Positions 1 through 12,883 of a DNA stretch of 64,000 nt are shown piece after piece. Source of the stretch: Clusia tigrina (taxonomy: Eukaryota; Arthropoda; Insecta; Diptera; Clusiidae); assembly GCA_920105625.2 (NCBI GenBank), contig CAKKTE020000070.1:62001-126000 (forward strand), given 5' to 3'. The notes under the pieces are model-generated. The model searched no databases. It saw only the letters and a list, made by a program, of their open reading frames with translations, and was not told the origin of the DNA. Made by a program: the position numbers and the translations under genes. Within the stretch, counting starts at the first letter, position 1; each line of letters starts with the position of its first letter.

Positions 1-3000
1 AAACACTGATAAAACTTCAAATGGCCCTAACTTCTATACGAGACGTCCTACACCTATCAAAGTTTGCAACATACAAATGCTTGTAACTTTTTACTGGAGC
101 GTCAAAAAATCTTGAAATTTTGTGCCAATAAAGTACTCGAGCCTCTGGCCAATTTAAGCTATCGCTCAAAGCTATGCTACCCTTGAGTCCCAAATCAAAC
201 ACTGATAAAACTTCAAATGGCCCTAACTTCTATACGAGACGTCCTACACTATCAAAGTTTGCAACATACAAATGCTTGTAACTTTTTGCTGGAGCGTCAT
301 AAAACCTTGAAGTTTTGTAACAATAAAGTACTCGAGCCTCTTGTCAATTTAAGCTATCGCTCAAAGCTATGCTACCCTTGAGTCCCAAATCAAACACTAA
401 TAAAATTTCAAATGGCCCTAACTCCTATACGGTACGTCCTACACCTATCAAAGTTTGCAACATACAAATGCTTGAAACTTTTTACTGGAGCGTCATAAAA
501 CCTTGAAATTTTGTAACAATAAAGTACTCTAGCCACTTGTCAATTTAAGCTATCGCTCAAATCTATGCTACCCTTGAGTCCCAAATCAAACACTGATAAA
601 ACTTCAAGTGGCTCTAACTTCTATACGGTACGTCCTACACCTATCAAAGTTTGCAACATACAAATGCTTGTAACTTTTTACTGGAGCGTCATAAAACCTT
701 GAAATTTTGTAACAATAAAGTACTCTAGCCACTTGTCAATTTAAGCTATCGCTCAAATCTATGCTACCCTTGGGTCCCAAATCAAACACTGATAAAACTT
801 CAAGTGCCTCTAACTTCTATACGGTACGTCCTACACCTATCAAAGTTTGCAACCTACAAATGCTTGTAAATTTTTACTGGAGCGTCATAAAACATTGAAA
901 TTTTGTAACAATAAAGTACTCGAGCCTCTTGTCAATTTAAGCTATCGCTCAAAGCTATGCTACCCTTGAGTCCCAAATCAAACACTGATAAAACCTCAAA
1001 TGGCCCTAACTTCTATACGGTACGTGCTACATCTATCAAAGTTTGCAACATACAAATGCTTGTAACTTTTTACTGGAGCGTCATAAAATCTTGAAATTTT
1101 GTAACAATAAAGTAATGGAGCCTCTTGTCAATTTAAGCTATCGCTCAAAGCTATGCTACCCTTGAGTCCAAAATCAAACACTGATAAATCTTCAAATGGC
1201 CCTAACTTCTATACGGTACGTCCTACACCTATCAAAGTTTGCAACATGCTAATGCTTGTAACTTTTTACTGGAGCGTCATAAAACCTTGAAATTTTGTAA
1301 CAATAAAGTACTCGAGCCTCTTGTCAATTTAAGTTATCGCTCAAAGCTATGCTACCTTTGAGTCCCAAATCAAACACTGATAAAACTTCAAATGGCCCTA
1401 ACTTCTATACGGTACGTCCTACACCTATCAAAGTTTGCAACATACAAACGCTTGTAACTTTTTACTGGAGCGTCATAAAATCTTGAAATTTCGTAACAAT
1501 TAAGTACTCGAGCCTCTTGTCAATTTAAGCTATCTCTCAAAGCTATGCTACCCTTGAGTCCCAAATCAAACACTGATAAAACTTCAAATGGCCCTAACTT
1601 CTATACGAGATGTCCTACACCTATCAAAGTTTGCAACATACAAATGCTTGTAACTTTTTACTGGAGCGTCATAAAATCTTGAAATTTTGTGCCAATAAAG
1701 TACTCGAGCCTCTGGCCAATTTAAGCTATCGCTCAAAGCTATGCTACCCTTGAGTCCCAAATCAAACACTGATAAAATTTCAAATGGCCCTAACTTCTCT
1801 CCGGTACGTCCTACACCTATCAATGTTTGCAACATACAAATGCTTGTAACTTTTTACTGGAGAGTCATAAAACCTTGAAATTTTGTGACAATAAAGTACT
1901 CGAGCCTCTTGTCAATTTAAGCTATCGCTCAAATCTATGCTACCCTTGAGTTCCAAATCAAACACTGATAAAACTTCAAACGGCTCTAACTTCTATACGG
2001 TACGTCCTACACCTATCAATGTTTGCAACATACAAATGCTTGTAACTTTTTACTGGAGCGTCATAAAACCTTGAAGTTTTGTAACAATATAGTACTCGAG
2101 CCTCTTGTCAATTTAAGCTATCGCTCAAAGCTATGCTACCCTTGAGTCCCAAATGAAACACTGATAAAATTTCAAATGGCCCTAACTTCTACACGGTACG
2201 TCCTACACCTATCAAAGTTTGCAACATACAAATGCTTGTAACTTTTTACTGGAGCGTCATAAAACCTTGAAATTTTGTAACAATAAAGTACTCGAGCCTC
2301 TTGTCAATTTAAGCTATCTCTCAAAGCTATGCTACCCTTGAGTCCCAAATCAAACACTGATAAAACTTCAAATGGCCCTAACTTCTATACGAGACGTCCT
2401 ACACCTATCAAAGTTTGCAACATACAAATGCTTGTAACTTTTTACTGGAGCGTCATAAAATCTTGAAATTTTGTGCCAATAAAGTACTCGAGCCTCTGGC
2501 CAATTTAAGCTATCGCTCAAAGCTATGCTACCCTTGAGTCCCAAATCAAACACTGATAAAACTTCAAATGGCCCTAACTTCTATACGAGACGTCCTACAC
2601 TATCAAAGTTTGCAACATACAAATGCTTGTAACTTTTTGCTGGAGCGTCATAAAACCTTGAAGTTTTGTAACAATAAAGTACTCGAGCCTCTTGTCAATT
2701 TAAGCTATCGCTCAAATCTATGCTACCCTTGGGTCCCAAATCAAACACTGATACAACTTCAAATGGCTCTAACTTCTATACGGTACGTCCTACACCTATC
2801 AAAGTTTGCAACATACAAATGCTTGTAACTTTTTACTGGAGCGTCATAAAACCTTGAAATTTTGTAACAATAAAGTACTCGAGCCACTTGTCAATTTAAG
2901 CTATCGCTCAAAGCTATGCTACCCTTGAGTCCCAAATGAAACACTGATAAAACTTCAAATGGCCCTAACTTCTATACGGTACTTCCTACACCTATCAAAG

Positions 3001-6000
3001 TTTGCAACATACAAATGCTTGTAAATTTTTACTGGAGCGTCATAAAACATTGAAATTTTGTAACAATAAAGTACTCGAGCCTCTTGTCAATTTAAGCTAT
3101 CGCTCAAAGCTATGCTACCCTTGAGTCCCAAATCAAACACTGATAAAACTTCAAATGGCCCTAACTTCTATACGGTACGTGCTACATCTATCAAAGTTTG
3201 CAACATACAAATGCTTGTAACTTTTTACTGGAGCGTCATAAAATCTTGAAATTTTGTAACAATAAAGTACTGGAGCCTCTTGTCAATTTAAGCTATCGCT
3301 CAAAGCTATGCTACCCTTGAGTCCAAAATCAAACACTGATAAATCTTCAAATGGCCCTAACTTCTATACGGTACGTCCTACACCTATCAAAGTTTGCAAC
3401 ATGCTAATGCTTGTAACTTTTTACTGGAGCGTCATAAAACCTTGAAATTTTGTAACAATAAAGTACTCGAGCCTCTTGTCAATTTAAGTTATCGCTCAAA
3501 GCTATGCTACCTTTGAGTCCCAAATCAAACACTAATAAAACTTCAAATGGCCCTAACTTCTATACGGTACGTCCTACACCTATCAAAGTTTGCAACATAC
3601 AAACGCTTGTAACTTTTTACTGGAGCGTCATAAAATCTTGAAATTTCGTAACAATTAAGTACTCGAGCCTCTGGCCAATTTAAGCTATCGCTCAAAGCTA
3701 TGCTACCCTTGAGTCCCAAATCAAACACTGATAAAACTTCAAATGGCCCTAACTTCTATACGAGACGTCCTACACCTATCAAAGTTTGCAACATACAAAT
3801 GCTTGTAACTTTTTACTGGAGCGTCATAAAATCTTGAAATTTTGTGCCAATAAAGTACTCGAGCCTCTGGCCAATTTAAGCTATCGCTCAAAGCTATGCT
3901 ACCCTTGAGTCCCAAATCAAACACTGATAAAATTTCAAATGGCCCTAACTTCTCTCCGGTACGTCCTACACCTATCAATGTTTGCAACATACAAATGCTT
4001 GTAACTTTTTACTGGAGCGTCATAAAACCTTGAAATTTTGTGACAATAAAGTACTCGAGCCACTTGTCAATTTAAGCTATCGCTCAAATCTATGCTACCC
4101 TTGAGTCCCAAATCAAACACTGATAAAACTTCAAATGGCTCTAACTTCTATACGGTACGTCTTACACCTATCAATGTTTGCAACATACAAATGCTTGTAA
4201 CTTTTTACTGGAGCATCATAAAACCTTGAAATTTTGTAACAATAAAGTACTCGAGCCACTTGTCAATTTAAGCTATCGCTCAAATCTATGCTGCCCTTGA
4301 GTCCCAAATCAAACACTGGTAAAACTTCAAATGGCTCTAACTTCTATACGGTATGTCCTACACCTATCAATGTTTGCAACATACAAATGCTTGTAACTTT
4401 TTACTGGAGCGTCATAAAACCTTGAAGTTTTGTAACAATTTAGTACTCGAGCCTCTTGTCAATTTAAGCTATCGCTCAAAGCTATGCTACCCTTGAGTCC
4501 CAAATGAAACACTGATAAAATTTCAAATGGCCCTAACTTCTACACGGTACGTCCTACACCTATCAAAGTTTGCAACATACAAATGCTTGTAACTTTTTAC
4601 TGGAGCGTCATAAAACCTTGAAATTTTGTAACAATAAAGTACTCGAGCCTCTTGTCAATTTAAGCTATCTCTCAAAGCTATGCTACCCTTGAGTCCCAAA
4701 TCAAACACTGATAAAACTTCAAATGGCCCTAACTTCTATACGAGACGTCCTACACCTATCAAAGTTTGCAACATACAAATGCTTGTAACTTTTTACTGGA
4801 GCGTCATAAAATCTTGAAATTTTGTGCCAATAAAGTACTCGAGCCTCTGGCCAATTTAAGCTATCGCTCAAAGCTATGCTACCCTTGAGTCCCAAATCAA
4901 ACACTGATAAAACTTCAAATGGCCCTAACTTCTATACGAGACGTCCTACACTATCAAAGTTTGCAACATACAAATGCTTGTAACTTTTTGCTGGAGCGTC
5001 ATAAAACCTTGAAGTTTTGTAACAATAAAGTACTCGAGCCTCTTGTCAATTTAAGCTATCGCTCAAATCTATGCTACCCTTGAGTCCCAAATCAAACACT
5101 AATAAAATTTCAAATGGCCCTAACTCCTATACGGTACGTCCTACACCTATCAAAGTTTGCAACATACAAATGCTTGTAACTTTTTACTGGAGCGTCATAA
5201 AACCTTGAAATTTTGTAACAATAAAGTACTCTAGCCACTTGTCAATTTAAGCTATCGCTCAAATCTATGCTACCCTTGAGTCCCAAATCAAACACTGATA
5301 AAATTTCAAATGGCCCTAACTTCTCTCCGGTACGTCCTACACCTATCAATGTTTGCAACATACAAATGCTTGTAACTTTTTACTGGAGCGTCATAAAACC
5401 TTGAAATTTTGTGACAATAAAGTACTCGAGCCACTTGTCAATTTAAGCTATCGCTCAAATCTATGCTAACCTTGAGTCCCAAATCAAACACTGATAAAAC
5501 TTCAAATGGCTCTAACTTCTATACGGTACGTCTTACACCTATCAATGTTTGCAACATACAAATGCTTGTAACTTTTTACTGGAGCATCATAAAACCTTGA
5601 AATTTTGTAACAATAAAGTAATCTAGCCACTTGTCAATTTAAGCTATCGCTCAAATCTATGCTACCCTTGAATCCCAAATCAAACACTGATAAAACTTCA
5701 AATGGCCCTAACTTCTATACGAGACGTCCTACACCTATCAAAGTTTGCAACATACAAATGCTTGTAACTTTTTACTGGAGCATCATAAAACGTTGAAATT
5801 TTGTAACAATAAAGTACTCGAGCCACTTGTCAATTTAAGCTATCGCTCAAATCTATGCTGCCCTTGAGTCCCAAATCAAACACTGGTAAAACTTCAAATG
5901 GCTCTAACTTCTATACGGTATGTCCTACACCTATCAATGTTTGCAACATACAAATGCTTGTAACTCTTTACTGGAGCGTCATAAAACCTTGAAGTTTTGT

Positions 6001-9000
6001 AACAATTTAGTACTCGAGCCTCTTGTCAATATAAGCTATCGCTCAAAGCTATGCTACCCTTGAGTCCCAAATGAAACACTGATAAAATTTCAAATGGCCC
6101 TAACTTCTACACGGTACGTCCTACACCTATCAAAGTTTGCAACATACAAATGCTTGTAACTTTTTACTGGAGCGTCATAAAACCTTGAAATTTTGTAACA
6201 ATAAAGTACTCGAGCCTCTTGTCAATTTAAGCTATCTCTCAAAGCTATGCTACCCTTGAGTCCCAAATCAAACACTGATAAAACTTCAAATGGCCCTAAC
6301 TTCTATACGAGACGTCCTACACCTATCAAAGTTTGCAACATACAAATGCTTGTAACTTTTTACTGGAGCGTCATAAAATCTTGAAATTTTGTGCCAATAA
6401 AGTACTCGAGCCTCTGGCCAATTTAAGCTATCGCTCAAAGCTATGCTACCCTTGAGTCCCAAATCAAACACTGATAAAACTTCAAATGGCCCTAACTTCT
6501 ATACGAGACGTCCTACACTATCAAAGTTTGCAACATACAAATGCTTGTAACTTTTTGCTGGAGCGTCATAAAACCTTGAAGTTTTGTAACAATAAAGTAC
6601 TCGAGCCTCTTGTCAATTTAAGCTATCGCTCAAAGCTATGCTACCCTTGAGTCCCAAATCAAACACTGATAAAATTTCAAATGGCCCTAACTCCTATACG
6701 GTACGTCCTACACCTATCAAAGTTTGCAACATACAAATGCTTGTAACTTTTTACTGGAGCGTCATAAAACCTTGAAATTTTGTAACAATAAAGTACTCTA
6801 GCCACTTGTCAATTTAAGCTATCGCTCAAATCTATGCTACCCTTGAGTCCCAAATCAAACACTGATAAAACTTCAAGTGGCTCTAACTTCTATACGGTAC
6901 GTCCTACACCTATCAAAGTTTGCAACATACAAATGCTTGTAACTTTTTACTGGAGCGTCATAAAACCTTGAAATTTTGTAACAATAAAGTACTCTAGCCA
7001 CTTGTCAATTTAAGCTATCGCTCAAATCTATGCTACCCTTGGGTCCCAAATCAAACACTGATAAAACTTCAAATGGCTCTAACTTCTATACGGTACGTCC
7101 TACACCTATCAAAGTTTGCAACATACAAATGCTTGTAACTTTTTACTGGAGCGTCATAAAACCTTGAAATTTTGTAACAATAAAGTACTCGAGCCACTTG
7201 TCAATTTAAGCTATCGCTCAAAGCTATGCTACCCTTGAGTCCCAAATGAAACACTGATAAAACTTCAAATGGCCCTAACTTCTATACGGTACGTCCTACA
7301 CCTATCAAAGTTTGCAACATACAAATGCTTGTAAATTTTTACTGGAGCGTCATAAAACATTGAAATTTTGTAACAATAAAGTACTCGAGCCTCTTGTCAA
7401 TTTAAGCTATCGCTCAAAGCTATGCTACCCTTGAGTCCCAAATCAAACACTGATAAAACTTCAAATGGCCCTAACTTCTATACGGTACGTGCTACATCTA
7501 TCAAAGTTTGCAACATACAAATGCTTGTAACTTTTTACTGGAGCGTCATAAAATCTTGAAATTTTGTAACAATAAAGTACTGGAGTCTCTTGTCAATTTA
7601 AGCTATCGCTCAAAGCTATGCTACCCTTGAGTCCAAAATCAAACACTGATAAATCTTCAAATGGCCCTAACTTCTATACGGTACGTCCTACACCTATCAA
7701 AGTTTGCAACATGCTAATGCTTGTAACTTTTTACTGGAGCGTCATAAAACCTTGAAATTTTGTAACAATAAAGTACTCGAGCCTCTTGTCAATTTAAGTT
7801 ATCGCTCAAAGCTATGCTACCTTTGAGTCCCAAATTAAACACTGATATAACTTCAAATGGCCCTAACTTCTATACGGTACGTCCTACACCTATCAAAGTT
7901 TGCAACATACAAACGCTTGTAACTTTTTACTGGAGCGTCATAAAATCTTGAAATTTCGTAGCAATTAAGTACTCGAGCCTCTTGTCAATTTAAGCTATCT
8001 CTCAAAGCTATGCTACCCTTGAGTCCCAAATCAAACACTGATAAAACTTCAAATGGCCCTAACTTCTATACGAGACGTCCTACACCTATCAAAGTTTGCA
8101 ACATACAAATGCTTGTAACTTTTTACTGGAGCGTCATAAAATCTTGAAATTTTGTGCCAATAAAGTACTCGAGCCTCTGGCCAATTTAAGCTATCGCTCA
8201 AAGCTATGCTACCCTTGAGTCCCAAATCAAACACTGATAAAATTTCAAATGGCCCTAACTTCTCTCCGGTACGTCCTACACCTATCAATGTTTGCAACAT
8301 ACAAATGCTTGTAACTTTTTACTGGAGAGTCATAAAACCTTGAAATTTTGTGACAATAAAGTACTCGAGCCACTTGTCAATTTAAGCTATCGCTCAAATC
8401 TATGCTACCCTTGAGTCCCAAATCAAACACTGATAAAACTTCAAATGGCTCTAACTTCTATACGGTACGTCTTACACCTATCAATGTTTGCAACATACAA
8501 ATGCTTGTAACTTTTTACTGGAGCATCATAAAACCTTGAAATTTTGTAACAATAAAGTAATCTAGCCACTTGTCAATTTAAGCTATCGCTCAAATCTATG
8601 CTACCCTTGAATCCCAAATCAAACACTGATAAAACTTCAAATGGCCCTAACTTCTATACAAGACGTCCTACACCTATCAAAGTTTGCAACATACAAATGC
8701 TTGTAACTTTTTACTGGAGCATCATAAAACGTTGAAATTTTGTAACAATAAAGTACTCGAGCCACTTGTCAATTTAAGCTATCGCTCAAATCTATGCTGC
8801 CCTTGAGTCCCAAATCAAACACTGATAAAACTTCAAATGGCTCTAACTTCTATACGGTACGTCCTACACCTATGAATGTTTGCAACAAACAAATGCTTGT
8901 AACTTTTTACTGGAGCGTCATAAAACCTTGAAGTTTTGTAACAATATAGTACTCGAGCCTCTTGTCAATTTAAGCTATCGCTCAAAGCTATGCTACCCTT

Positions 9001-12000
9001 GAGTCCCAAATGAAACACTGATAAAATTTCAAATGGCCCTAACTTCTACACGGTACGTCCTACACCTATCAAAGTTTGCAACATACAAATGCTTGTAACT
9101 TTTTACTGGAGCGTCATAAAACCTTGAAATTTTGTAACAATAAAGTACTCTAGCCACTTGTCAATTTAAGTTATCGCTCAAATCTATGCTACCTTTGGGT
9201 CCCAAATTAAACACTGATAAAACTTCAAATGGCTCTAAATTCTATACGGTACGACCTACACCTATCAAAGTTTGCAACATACAAATGCTTGTAACTTTTT
9301 ACTGGAGCGTCATAAAACCTTGAAATTTTGTAACAATAAAGTACTCGAGCCACTTGTCAATTTAAGCTATTGCTCAAAGCTATGCTACCCTTGAGTCCCA
9401 AATGAAACACTGATAAAACTTCAAATGGCCCTAACTTCTATACGGTACGTCCTACACCTATCAAAGTTTGCAACATACAAATGCTTGTAAATTTTTACTG
9501 GAGCGTCATAAAACATTGAAATTTTGTAACAATAAAGTACTCGAGCCTCTTGTCAATTTAACCTATCGCTCAAAGCTGTCCTACCCTTGAGTCCCAAATC
9601 AAACACTGATAAAACTTCAAATGGCCCTAACTTCAATACGGTACGTGCTACATCTATCAAAGTTTGCAACATACAAATGCTTGTAACTTTTTACTGGAGC
9701 GTCATAAAATCTTGAAATTTTGTAACAATAAAGTACTGGAGCCTCTTGTCAATTTAAGCTATCGCTCAAAGCTATGCTACCCCTGAGTCTAAAATCAAAC
9801 ACTGATAAAACTTCAAATGGCCCTAACTTCTATACGGTACGTCCTACACCTATCAAAGTTTGCAACATGCTAATGCTTGTAACTTTTTACTGGAGCGTCA
9901 TAAAACCTTGAAATTTTGTAACAATAAAGTACTCGAGCCTCTTGTCAATTTAAGTTATCGCTCAAAGCTATGCTACCTTTGAGTCCCAAATCAAACACTG
10001 ATAAAACTTCAAATGGCCCTAACTTCTATACGGTACGTCCTACACCTATCAAAGTTTGCAACATACAAATGCTTGTAACTTTTTACTGGAGAGTCATAAA
10101 ACGTTGAAATTTTGTGACAATAAAGTACTCGAGACACTTGTCAATTTAAGCTATCGCTCAAATCTATGCTACCCTTGAGTCCCAAATCAAACACTGATAA
10201 AACTTCAAATAGCTCTAACTTCTATACGGTACGTCTTACACCTATCAATGTTTGCAACATACAAATGCTTGTAACTTTTTACTGGAGCATCATAAAACCT
10301 TGAAATTTTGTAACAATAAAGTACTCTAGCCACTTGTCAATTTAAGCTATCGCTCAAATCTATGCTACCCTTGAGTCACAAATCAAACACTGATAAAACT
10401 TCAAATGGCCCTAACTTCTATACGAGACGTCCTACACCTATCAAAGTTTGCAACATACAAATGCTTGTAACTTTTTACTAGAGCGTCATAAAATCTTGAA
10501 ATTTTGTACCAATAAAGTACTCGAGCCGCTGGCCAATTTAAGCTATCGCTCAAAGCTATGCTACCCTGGAGTCCCAAATAAAACACTGATAAAATTTCAA
10601 ATGGCCCTAACTTCTATACGGTACGTCCTACACCTATCAATGTTTGCAACATACAAATGCTTGTAACTTTTTACTGGAGCGTCATAAAACGTTGAAATTT
10701 TGTAACAATAAAGTACTCTAGCCACTTGTCAATTTAAGCTATCGCTCAAATCTATGCTACCCTTGAGTCCCAAATCAAACACTGATAAAACTTCAAATGG
10801 CCCTAACTTCTATACGAGACGTCCTACACCTATCAAAGTTTGCAACATACAAATGCTTGTAACTTTTTACTAGAGCGTCATAAAATCTTGAAATTTTGTA
10901 CCAATAAAGTACTCGAGCCTCTGGCCAATTTAAGTTATCGCTCAAAGCTATGCTACCCTGGAGTCCCAAATAAAACACTGATAAAATTTCAAATGGCCCT
11001 AACTTCTATACGGTACGTCCTACACCTATCAATGTTTGCAACATACAAATGCTTGTAACTTTTTACTGGAGCGTCATAAAACGTTGAAATTTTGTAACAA
11101 TAAAGTACTCGAGCCACTTGTCAATTTAAGCTATCGCTCAAATCTATGCTGCCCTTGAGTCCCAAATCAAGCACTGATAAAACTTCAAATGGCTCTAACT
11201 TCTATACGGTACGTCCTACACCTATCAATGTTTGCAACAAACAAATGCTTGTAACTTTTTACTGGAGCGTCATAAAACCTTGAAGTTTTGTAACAATATA
11301 GTACTCGAGCCTCTTGTCAATTTAAGCTATCGCTCAAAGCTATGCTACCCTTGAGTCCCAAATGAAACACTGATAAAATTTCAAATGGCCCTAACTTCTA
11401 CACGGTACGTCCTACACCTATCAAAGTTTGCAACATACAAATGCTTGTCACTTTTTACTGGAGCGTCATAAAACCTTGAAATTTTGTAACAATAAAGTAC
11501 TCTAGCCACTTGTCAATTTAAGTTATCGCTCAAATCTATGCTACCCTTGGGTCCCAAATTAAACACTGATAAAACTTCAAATGGCTCTAACTTCTATACG
11601 GTACGACCTACACCTATCAAAGTTTGCAACATACAAATGCTTGTAACTTTTTACTGGAGCGTCATAAAACCTTGAAATTTTGTAACAATAAAGTACTCGA
11701 GCCACTTGTCAATTTAAGCTATCGCTCAAAGCTATGCTACCCTTGAGTCCCAAATGAAACACTGATAAAACTTCAAATGGCCCTAACTTCTATACGGTAC
11801 GTCCTACACCTATCAAAGTTTGCAACATACAAATGCTTGTAAATTTTTACTGGAGCGTCAAAAAACTTTGAAATTTTGTAACAATAAAGTACTCGAGCCT
11901 CTTGTCAATTTAACCTATCGCTCAAAGCTATGCTACCCTTGAGTCCCAAATCAAACACTGATAAAACTTCAAATGGCCCTCACTTCTATACGGTACGTGC

Positions 12001-12783
12001 TACATCTATCAAAGTTTGCAACATACAAATGCTTGTAACTTTTTACTGGAGCGTCATAAAATCTTGAAATTTTGTAACAATAAAGTACTGGAGCCTCTTG
12101 TCAATTTAAGCTATCGCTCAAAGCTATGCTACCCTTGAGTCTAAAATCAAACACTGATAAAACTTCAAATGGCCCTAACTTCTATACGGTACGTCCTACA
12201 CCTATCAAAGTTTGCAACATGCTAATGCTTGTAACTTTTTACTGGAGCGTCATAAAACCTTGAAATTTTGTAACAATAAAGTACTCGAGCCTCTTGTCAA
12301 TTTAAGTTATCGCTCAAAGCTATGCTACCCTTGAGTCCCAAATCAAACACTGATAAAACTTCAAATGGCTCTAACTTCTATACGGTACGTCTTACACCTA
12401 TCAATGTTTGCAACATACAAATGCTTGTAACTTTTTACTGGAGCATCATAAAACCTTGAAATTTTGTAACAATAAAGTACTCCAGCCACTTGTCAATTTA
12501 AGCTATCGCTCAAATCTATGCTACCCTTGAGTCCCAAATCAAAAACTGATAAAACTTCAAATGGCCCTAACTTCTATACGAGACGTCCTACACCTATCAA
12601 AGTTTGCAACATACAAATGCTTGTAACTTTTTACTAGAGCGTCATAAAATCTTGAAATTTTGTACCAATAAAGTACTCGAGCCTCTGGCCAATTTAAGCT
12701 ATCGCTCAAAGCTATGCTACCCTGGAGTCCCAAATAAAACACTGATAAAATTTCAAATGGCCCTAACTTCTATACGGTTCGTC
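1..12783. repeat. HOR domain 1: irregular 12-monomer repeat (about 2352 bp)
   Basis: Diagnostic monomers recur at multiples of the unit. The one-base-deleted CTACACTATC monomer lies at 244, 2595, 4946 and 6513 (spacings 2351, 2351 and 1567 bp). The GCAACATGCT monomer lies at 1241, 3396, 7706, 9862 and 12214 (2155, 4310, 2156 and 2352 bp). The TCTCTCCGG monomer lies at 1796, 3951, 5322 and 8261 (2155, 1371 and 2939 bp). Relative to the CTACACTATC monomer it sits 8, 7, 2 and 9 units downstream, so successive copies have lost or gained whole monomers. This is the pattern expected of unequal exchange. The right edge is set at the truncated unit near 12.8 kb. Confidence 0.8.
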
Positions 12784-12883
12784 CTACACCTATCAATGTT
12801 TGCAACATACAAATGCTTGTAACTTTTTACTGGAACGTCATAAAACCTTGAAATTTTGTAAGAATAAAGTACTCGACCTATCA
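12781..12883. repeat. Truncated 103-bp monomer with filler at the domain 1/2 junction
   Basis: The distance between successive GTCCTACACC words here is 103 bp instead of 196 (12781 to 12884). After ACTCGA (unit position 140) the sequence reads CCTATCA and resumes at GTCCTACACC (unit position 45). About 100 bp are missing and 7 bp are gained. The 7-bp filler matches CCTATCA found at unit positions 53-59 a few bases further on, so it looks like a short templated copy. Monomer composition differs on the two sides, which is why I place a domain boundary here. Confidence 0.8.
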
